From an uncultured Desulfovibrio sp. (GTDB lineage Bacteria; Desulfobacterota; Desulfovibrionia; Desulfovibrionales; Desulfovibrionaceae), in the NCBI GenBank assembly GCA_934546745.1, contig CAKTDV010000008.1, forward strand, positions 32,046-96,045: a stretch of 64,000 nt of DNA. The letters run 5' to 3'. The translations under genes and the position numbers were made by a program. Positions 58,976 through 64,000 of this stretch are shown here, in pieces; position 1 is the stretch's first letter; every line of letters begins with the position of its first letter. The notes under the pieces are model-generated. The model was not told the DNA's origin, did no database searches, and was given only the letters and a program-made list of their open reading frames with translations.

Positions 58976-59890
58976 ATGGAACAGAAGGAACTTGTGATTA
59001 TCGGCGGCGGGCCAGCGGGTTTGACGGCCGCCATTTACGGCAAGCGCGCCGGTCTTGATGTGGTGGTGCTGGAAAAAGGCTCTTTTGGCGGGCAGATTCT
59101 TATCACCAGCGAGGTGGAAAACTGGCCGGGGCAGATACGTATTTCCGGTGCTGACATCGGAAAGACCTTTCACGCGCATGCGGCGCACCTTGGGTGCGCA
59201 TTCCGCCGCGCCGAAGTGCGGGGCATCACGCCGGGCGAAGGGGTTCATACGGTACACACGCCGGAGGGAGACATCGCCGCCAAAGCCGTTGTCATCGCCT
59301 CGGGCGCGGCGTTTCGCCGTCTGGGGTGCCCTGGCGAAGCCGCATTGACCGGCGCGGGCGTCAGCTATTGCGCCGTCTGTGACGGCGCGTTTTTCACCGG
59401 CGAGGAGGTCGCCGTCATCGGCGGCGGCAATACCGCCGTTGAGGAAGCCTGCTACCTGACCCGCTTTGCCTCGAAAGTCCATATCGTGCACCGGCGCGGG
59501 GAATTCCGCGCGGATCGCGTCCCCGGCGAGCGTGCCCTCTCCAATCCGAAAATCGTTCCCGTATGGGATTCCGTGGTGGAACGCATCAATGGCACGGACT
59601 GTGTGGAAAGTATTACCGTGCGTCATGTTAAAACAGGCGTTCTCTCCGATATCCCGCTGTCAGGAGTGTTCGTCTTTGTGGGTACCGTACCGCGTCTTGA
59701 CTTTCTGGGCGATCTCTGCCGCCGCGCCAGCGGAGGCTGGCTTGAGACCGATCGCCGTCTCCAGACATCCGTGTCGGGCATCTTCGCCGCCGGGGATGTG
59801 CGCGACACGCCTTTGCGTCAGGTCGTTACCGCGGCGGCCGACGGCGCTCTCGCCGCCATATCCGCCTATCACCATATTACCGGCGCATAA
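58976..59890 (+). CDS. trxB: Thioredoxin reductase
   Basis: A 304-residue flavoprotein. FAD motif ELVIIGGGPAGLTAAIYGKR, active site YCAVCDGAFF near residue 132, NADPH motif VAVIGGGNTAVEEACYL, and the C-terminal GIFAAGDVRDTPLRQVVTAA. It reduces thioredoxin with NADPH; inside a grd operon it supplies electrons for reductive cleavage of the selenoether in protein A. Its place between grdB and grdC, separate from trxA, is not the usual clostridial order. The ribosome site is weak. Confidence 0.93.
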   Translation: MEQKELVIIGGGPAGLTAAIYGKRAGLDVVVLEKGSFGGQILITSEVENWPGQIRISGADIGKTFHAHAAHLGCAFRRAEVRGITPGEGVHTVHTPEGDIAAKAVVIASGAAFRRLGCPGEAALTGAGVSYCAVCDGAFFTGEEVAVIGGGNTAVEEACYLTRFASKVHIVHRRGEFRADRVPGERALSNPKIVPVWDSVVERINGTDCVESITVRHVKTGVLSDIPLSGVFVFVGTVPRLDFLGDLCRRASGGWLETDRRLQTSVSGIFAAGDVRDTPLRQVVTAAADGALAAISAYHHITGA

Positions 59891-59926
59891 TCAATAACAA
59901 CGGGAAGATGCGGGGAGGCTCTGCAT

Positions 59927-61453
59927 ATGCCATATGCCGCCATAAGAGGCACAGCCTATTGTCTCAATCATGCGTCTGAGCTGGGATTTCATTACGGGAC
60001 GACGCCCATGCAGGAGCGCGTCGCCAGGCCGGATTCCCCATTTATGGCCGGGCTGGCGGCAAAGCTTCCCGGCTACGACATTGTCAGCCGCTATGCGCCC
60101 AATCTGGTCTACACCGGCGCCCTGGATATGCCCGCCTTTGCGGCCGCGGCGCGTCCGTGCATGGAACATCTTGCCGGGACGTCGGTACGCTACGGGCGTT
60201 ACGGCGAGATTATGCCTGAAGATGAATTCCTGGCCCTGCTGGACATATGTGATGTCTTTGATCTGATCTGGCTGGAAAAGACGTTCGCCGAGGCCATGAA
60301 AGCAAAGTTGGAAGCCCACCCGCTTATCGGTGCCGCGCAGCTGGCCCGTCTGGAATCCGGGCATGGGGCCGGGGAAATCGAATGCCAGCTCAACGAAGAG
60401 CAGGCCCTTCCTTTGTATTATGGCGGCGCGGTCGTGGGCTGCTGCCGTCGCGGGCATGAGTCGGATGCGAATCTTTCGGCCCATGTGCTGCTTGAGAATA
60501 TTGCCAGCAAGGCCGGAGCGGTGCTGGCGCTGCTGCACCTCATCAGAAATTCCGGTCTGACGCCCGATGCGATCGACTTTGTGGTGGATTGCTCGGAAGA
60601 AGCGGCGGGTGACTGCAATCAGCGGGGCGGCGGCAACATGGCCAAGGCCATTGCCGAGAGCGCGGGCTGCTCCCACGCCAGCGGATTTGACGTGCGCGCC
60701 TTCTGTGCCGCGCCGGTGGCCGCCATCATCGCGTCGGCCAGTATGGTTGCCGCGGGCGTTCGAAAGAACGTGGCCATAGTCAGCGGCGGATGCATTCCCA
60801 AGCTGTTCATGAATTCGCGTGAACATCTGAAAAAAAACGTCTTGCCGCTGGAATGTTGCCTGGGCTGCTTTGCCGTGCTGCTTGGGGCCGACGACGGGCG
60901 GACGCCCGCCATCCGCCTTGATGCCATTGGCAAGCACAGCGTGAGCGCGGGGGCATCGCCGCAGGCCGTGACGGAGGCGCTGGTCCATGCGCCGCTGACG
61001 GCGGCGGGCCTGGGATTCAGCGATATCGACGTCTATGCGCCGGAGCTGCATGATCCGGAAATTACCCTGCCTGCGGGCGCGGGCAATGTGCCCGAAGCCA
61101 ATTACAAGATGATTGCCGCGCTGGCCGTCATGAAAGGGCAGCTTGAGCGTTCGGCCATTGCCAACTTCGTGGCAACGCATGGTGTGCCGGGATTCGCTCC
61201 CACGCAGGGACATATCCCGTCCGGCGTGCCTTTTCTCGGACATGCCGTGGATGCCATCCGTGACGGGCGCATGCGGAGGGCCATGCTGATCGGCAAGGGA
61301 AGCCTGTTTCTCGGACGTTTGACGAATCTGGCCGACGGCGCGTCCTTTATTGTGGAAAAGCCTGTGGAGCGGTCCGCCGCTGTGGAGGCGCGGGACATAC
61401 GCGCCGTGCTGCTGGACGTGATGGAAGACATGGCCGGGAGGCTCAAGGGGTAG
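59927..61453 (+). CDS. grdC: Glycine reductase protein C, GrdC (beta)
   Basis: A 508-residue FabH/thiolase-like subunit. It has an acyl-binding pattern with SGGCIPKLFMNSREHLKKNV and VDCSEEAAGDCNQRGGGNMA. Cys residues near 215 and 300 are candidates for acetyl-enzyme formation. With GrdD it makes the Se-carboxymethyl/acetyl group pass to phosphate, giving acetyl phosphate. The start MPYAAIRGTAYCLNHASELG is conserved in the family. It precedes grdD by three bases. Confidence 0.92.
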   Translation: MPYAAIRGTAYCLNHASELGFHYGTTPMQERVARPDSPFMAGLAAKLPGYDIVSRYAPNLVYTGALDMPAFAAAARPCMEHLAGTSVRYGRYGEIMPEDEFLALLDICDVFDLIWLEKTFAEAMKAKLEAHPLIGAAQLARLESGHGAGEIECQLNEEQALPLYYGGAVVGCCRRGHESDANLSAHVLLENIASKAGAVLALLHLIRNSGLTPDAIDFVVDCSEEAAGDCNQRGGGNMAKAIAESAGCSHASGFDVRAFCAAPVAAIIASASMVAAGVRKNVAIVSGGCIPKLFMNSREHLKKNVLPLECCLGCFAVLLGADDGRTPAIRLDAIGKHSVSAGASPQAVTEALVHAPLTAAGLGFSDIDVYAPELHDPEITLPAGAGNVPEANYKMIAALAVMKGQLERSAIANFVATHGVPGFAPTQGHIPSGVPFLGHAVDAIRDGRMRRAMLIGKGSLFLGRLTNLADGASFIVEKPVERSAAVEARDIRAVLLDVMEDMAGRLKG

Positions 61454-61456
61454 CTC

Positions 61457-62638
61457 ATGGATAGCCTCAAGAGACAACGCATTGCCGAAGCTCTGGCGGA
61501 TATCGTGCGCACGGCCCGTGCGTGCGGCCCTGAGCGGCGGATCGGCCTGATGACCGGCGGCGGCGAGCTGGGAGCGGAGGAGCTGCTGCGCGGCGCGCGT
61601 ATGGCGCGGGAGGCCCGTCGCAATCTGCGCGTGCTGGCCATCGGAACGCCTGTGCCCGGGTGGGAGGATCTTGACTGGCTCCCCTGCGGCGATAGCGACG
61701 GCGAGCGCGCCGCCGCTCTTGATATGGCCTTTTCCGAAGGGCGTATCGATGGCGCCGTGGCCCTCCATTATCCTTTTCCCATAGGGGTGACTACCGTCGG
61801 CCGTATTCGCACTCCCGGTCGCGGTATGCCGCTCTTTGTGGCGTCCTGCACGGGCATGTCCCATGCCCGGCGCGGCCCGGCGCTGCTGCTCAATGCCGTT
61901 TACGGGCTGGCTGTGGCCAAGGCGGCGGGCCTTGAGCGTCCTTCGCTGGCCTTTCTCAATCTGGACGGCGCGGCGCAGGCCTTGCGTGCCCTGCAACGCC
62001 TGCGCGATGCCGGATACGATGTCGTCCTTGGCGGCAGCGGACGAAGCGACGGTGGTAATCTGTTGCGCGGCAACGATCTGGTGGCCGGATCCGTGGACGT
62101 GCTTGTCTGTGACAGTTTGACGGGAAACGCGCTGGTCAAGGTATTTGCAAGCTTTACGTCCGGCGGCTACCGGGAAACCGCCGGATGGGGCTACGGTCCG
62201 TCGGCAGGTGAAGGGTGGCATCGTGTGGTGTCCATTGTTTCCCGCGCGTCGGGGGCGCCCGTGGTGGCACAGGCGCTGCAGCTGGCCGCGACCTGCGCCG
62301 CCGCGCGTCTGCCTGACATCGTTGCCCGTGAGCTGGATTCCGCGCGCGCCGCGGGGCTTGACGGCGCTCTTGCGCAGCTGATGCCCGCGCCTTCCGCCGC
62401 CGAGGCTTCCGCACCCGCAGCGCCGCCAGCCGTGCCCGTGGATGCGCAGATCTCCGGCGTGGATGTTCTTGATCTGGAAGCTGCCACGCAGGCTCTGTGG
62501 AAAGAAAATATCTATGCGGAAAATGCCATGGGATGTACCGGTCCGGTTATCCGGGTTCAGGCGTCTCTCAGGGAAAAGGCCGCCGTCATTCTGCAACGCG
62601 AAGGTTTTCTTGCGCCTTCGGAAGGAGATCCCCAATGA
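61457..62638 (+). CDS. grdD: Glycine reductase protein C, GrdD (alpha)
   Basis: A 393-residue subunit of the PlsX/phosphate acyltransferase-like fold. DAGYDVVLGGSGRSDGGNLL and DLVAGSVDVLVCDSLTGNAL are the phosphate-side motifs. An Ala/Pro linker near residue 320 (PSAAEASAPAAPPAVPVDAQ) separates a small C-terminal part with YAENAMGCTGPVIRVQASLR. It binds phosphate and, with GrdC, releases acetyl phosphate. The stop overlaps the trxA start (ATGA). Confidence 0.92.
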   Translation: MDSLKRQRIAEALADIVRTARACGPERRIGLMTGGGELGAEELLRGARMAREARRNLRVLAIGTPVPGWEDLDWLPCGDSDGERAAALDMAFSEGRIDGAVALHYPFPIGVTTVGRIRTPGRGMPLFVASCTGMSHARRGPALLLNAVYGLAVAKAAGLERPSLAFLNLDGAAQALRALQRLRDAGYDVVLGGSGRSDGGNLLRGNDLVAGSVDVLVCDSLTGNALVKVFASFTSGGYRETAGWGYGPSAGEGWHRVVSIVSRASGAPVVAQALQLAATCAAARLPDIVARELDSARAAGLDGALAQLMPAPSAAEASAPAAPPAVPVDAQISGVDVLDLEAATQALWKENIYAENAMGCTGPVIRVQASLREKAAVILQREGFLAPSEGDPQ

Positions 62639-62955
62639 TCGAAATCGATAAGGAAAATTTTGACGCCGAAGTGATTCAGTCCTCCCTCCCTGTCATACTG
62701 GACTTCTGGGGGCCTCAGTGCGGCCCCTGCCTTGCGCTGATGCCTGATGTGGAGAAGCTCGCCGAACGCCTCGAAGGCAAGGTGAAAATAGGCAAGGTCA
62801 ACGTGGCAGGCAATCGTCGTCTCTGTATCAGCCTCGGTGTCATGAGCGTGCCGACATTCCTTTTTTACAGAGACGGGAAATGCACGGATCGGCTCTCTGG
62901 CGAGAAGGTCAGCCTTGAAGCCATCACGACCCGCGCGGAAGCTCTGGCCGGCTAG
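62635..62955 (+). CDS. trxA: Thioredoxin of the glycine reductase operon
   Basis: A 106-residue thioredoxin with active site FWGPQCGPC (Cys29 and Cys32). The W-G-P-x-C start recalls grd-type thioredoxins, in which Gly-Pro precedes the Cys, compared with WAxWCGPC in the housekeeping type. The cis-Pro is in VMSVPTFLFY. It re-reduces protein A after each turnover, taking electrons from TrxB. The ATG overlaps the grdD stop by four bases, so the two are co-translated. Confidence 0.92.
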   Translation: MIEIDKENFDAEVIQSSLPVILDFWGPQCGPCLALMPDVEKLAERLEGKVKIGKVNVAGNRRLCISLGVMSVPTFLFYRDGKCTDRLSGEKVSLEAITTRAEALAG

Positions 62956-63093
62956 ATCGGGCATTCGCGCCAGGTATGCATGTACATATCTCGGTTGGGG
63001 CGGTGTGTCCGATCCGAAGGCTCGCCTTCAGAAAAGCACGGGGTTTTGGAGAGCGGGAACTTTGGCGGCTGCCTTGGCGGACGTCCCGTCGCG

Positions 63094-63113
63094 GGGGAGA
63101 AGGTATTCTCCCC
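63094..63113 (+). promoter_or_regulatory. Hairpins in the trxA-grdA spacer
   Basis: GGGGAGAA-GGTA-TTCTCCCC is a perfect 8-bp stem with a tetraloop. A second hairpin, GTCCCC-GTTTCA-GGGGAC, stands at about 63187-63204, just before the grdA ribosome site. The 260-base spacer has no gene. The hairpins may protect the grdA mRNA or separate its dosage from the upstream genes. Confidence 0.5.
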
Positions 63114-63216
63114 GAAGCGGACGGATAACCTCTGCCCGGGTACCGGGGCACGGGAGAAACAGCGGGATTTTTTCCGCGTAAGGCCGTCCCCGTTTCAGGG
63201 GACATAAGGAGCGCGT

Positions 63217-63693
63217 ATGAGCAGACTCGCTGGAAAGAAGTTGATTCTTCTTGGTGAACGGGATGGCATTCCCAGCCCGGCCATGGAGAGCGTCTTTGCC
63301 AACAGCGGAGCCGAAGTGGTTTTCGCGGCCACGGAATGTTTCGTCTGAACGGCGGCAGGGGCCATGGATCTGCAGAACCAACAGCGTATCAAGGATGCCG
63401 TCGAATCCTTCGGCGCGGAGAACATCATTGTCATCCTTGGCGCTTCCGACGCTGAAGGCGCCGGCATTTATGCCGAAACCGTCACCGCCGGCGATCCTAC
63501 GTTCGCAGGTCCCCTGGCCGGAGTCCCGTTGGGACTCTCCGTCTATCACATTCTGGATCCCCTGATAAAGGCTGAGGCTGATCCACAGGCCTGGGAGGAA
63601 CAGATCAGTATGATGGAGATGGTGCTGGATGGCGGTGGCCTGGTGGCTGCTGTCACGGAGATGCGTACCCAGCACGGTAAGGACGCCTTTTAG
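63217..63693 (+). CDS. grdA: Glycine reductase protein A, GrdA selenoprotein
   Basis: A 158-residue selenoprotein starting MSRLAGKKLILLGERDGIPS at ATG 63217. The in-frame TGA at 63346-63348 is codon 44, read as Sec in the hallmark ECFV-U-TAAGAMDLQ. The frame goes on to TAG 63693. Protein A carries the carboxymethyl group as Se-carboxymethylselenocysteine and is cleaved with help from a neighbouring Cys and thioredoxin. It is the last gene of the operon rather than near grdE as in clostridia. Ordinary translation would give only 43 residues. Confidence 0.94.
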
Positions 63694-63769
63694 AGCGGAA
63701 AGTGCGGGCGTTCTGGCGGACGCGAGAGTGAAGATGCACGCCTGCTGCTACAGGGAAAATCTGTAAAAA

Positions 63770-63805
63770 CAGGGGGATGAAAGGAACTCTTTCTTTCACC
63801 CCCTG
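63770..63805 (+). terminator. Terminator of the glycine reductase operon
   Basis: CAGGGGG-A-TGAAAG pairs with CTTTCACCCCCTG with one bulged base, around GAACTCTTT. There is no long T tract. Between grdA and this hairpin, 63691-63722 repeats the TAGAGCGG...TCTGGCGG context seen after grdB. Confidence 0.7.
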
Positions 63806-63868
63806 CCTGTTACTGGGAAAGTGCCTCGCCTTCAAGGAGTCTTTTTTCCAAAAAATCTGCAAAAAGGC

Positions 63869-63897
63869 TTGACGTTTGGTGGTAGATTGCGTAGAAA
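63869..63897 (+). promoter_or_regulatory. Strong promoter pointing out of the window (first of a possible tandem)
   Basis: TTGACG (63869-63874), 17-base spacer, TAGAAA (63892-63897). It follows an A/T-rich stretch (TTTTTTCCAAAAAATC) resembling an UP element. With the second -35 downstream it may drive an rRNA or tRNA operon to the right. Confidence 0.55.
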
Positions 63898-63984
63898 TCG
63901 CCTTCACCGGTTGGGAACGGGATCCGAAGGGGTTCCGCCAGGAGCTGGGGCGGGAGATTTTCCGCTGGTTCCGGGAAAAAGTTC

Positions 63985-63990
63985 TTGACA
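63985..63990 (+). promoter_or_regulatory. Second -35 box, -10 beyond the window
   Basis: A perfect TTGACA in the context GTTCTTGACAGGGAGCGGGA ends ten bases before the window edge. Confidence 0.4.
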
Positions 63991-64000
63991 GGGAGCGGGA

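Noticed and set aside
59891..62635. A 914-residue frame antisense to grdC-grdD
   Set aside because: Long open antisense frames are common in GC-rich genes with strong third-position bias; the plus-strand products are clear glycine reductase subunits.

Overview
The window looks like a chromosomal segment of a host-associated, sulfate- or sulfonate-reducing deltaproteobacterium of the Desulfovibrionaceae (Desulfovibrio/Bilophila/Mailhella type). This is inferred, not proven. The grounds are the high GC, the split ATP synthase loci (F1 at 15.5-21.4 kb, F0 a/c at 39.8-41.7 kb), a rex-cobS pair, a tmRNA with tag ANNDYEYACAA, the NfnAB electron-bifurcating pair, and a radical SAM/CoA-ligase/C-GCAxxG-C-C cluster that I know from Desulfovibrio.

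Layout. 0-5.4 kb: an AT-richer accessory edge. It holds the start of a PHP-domain (TrlF-like) protein, a small protein with an internal duplication, a flagellin broken at a T8 run, a VCBS-like surface protein, a histidinol-phosphatase and a small unknown gene. 5.9-8.1 kb: nfnAB. 8.2-14.3 kb: a leftward operon of sugar/ulosonic-acid type genes (EamA exporter, HpcH/HpaI aldolase, epimerase, KdsB-like cytidylyltransferase, acetyltransferase, HAD phosphatase, membrane-anchored unknown). 14.5-15.4 kb: fur and a FeoB-associated Cys-rich peptide. 15.5-21.4 kb: atpF'FHAGDC. 21.8-28.2 kb: a rightward housekeeping operon, pyrH-frr-uppS-cdsA-dxr-rseP-tsaB, followed by a glycosyltransferase.

29.6-34.3 kb: kdnB-kdnA-like genes for 8-amino-3,8-dideoxy-octulosonate (Kdo8N), with a cytidylyltransferase/PseG-like fusion and a second cytidylyltransferase. 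Then folD, a divergent thyX and tmRNA. 37-47 kb: a small unknown gene, nitroreductase, cobS, rex, atpE-B-I-Z, an RlmD-type methyltransferase, rplU-rpmA-obgE-proB and a YbjQ-domain protein.

47.7-55.0 kb: a seven-gene leftward redox cluster (AMP-dependent CoA ligase, radical SAM TrsS-like protein, unknown, class V aminotransferase, C-GCAxxG-C-C protein, small two-CxxC protein, large flavin/Fe-S/CCG oxidoreductase). It is divergent from a selenocysteine-containing glycine reductase operon at 55.5-63.7 kb, which runs glycine riboswitch, grdX-like gene with in-frame UGA, grdE, grdB(Sec), trxB, grdC, grdD, trxA, grdA(Sec). The grd genes would reduce glycine to acetyl phosphate and ammonia with electrons delivered by TrxB/TrxA, and the riboswitch ties expression to glycine. 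The right edge carries one complete promoter and a second -35 pointing out of the window.

Small dispersed hairpin elements sharing the core AAAAGCGACGCC recur after stop codons. Start codons were chosen by Shine-Dalgarno position and often differ from the longest possible reading frame.
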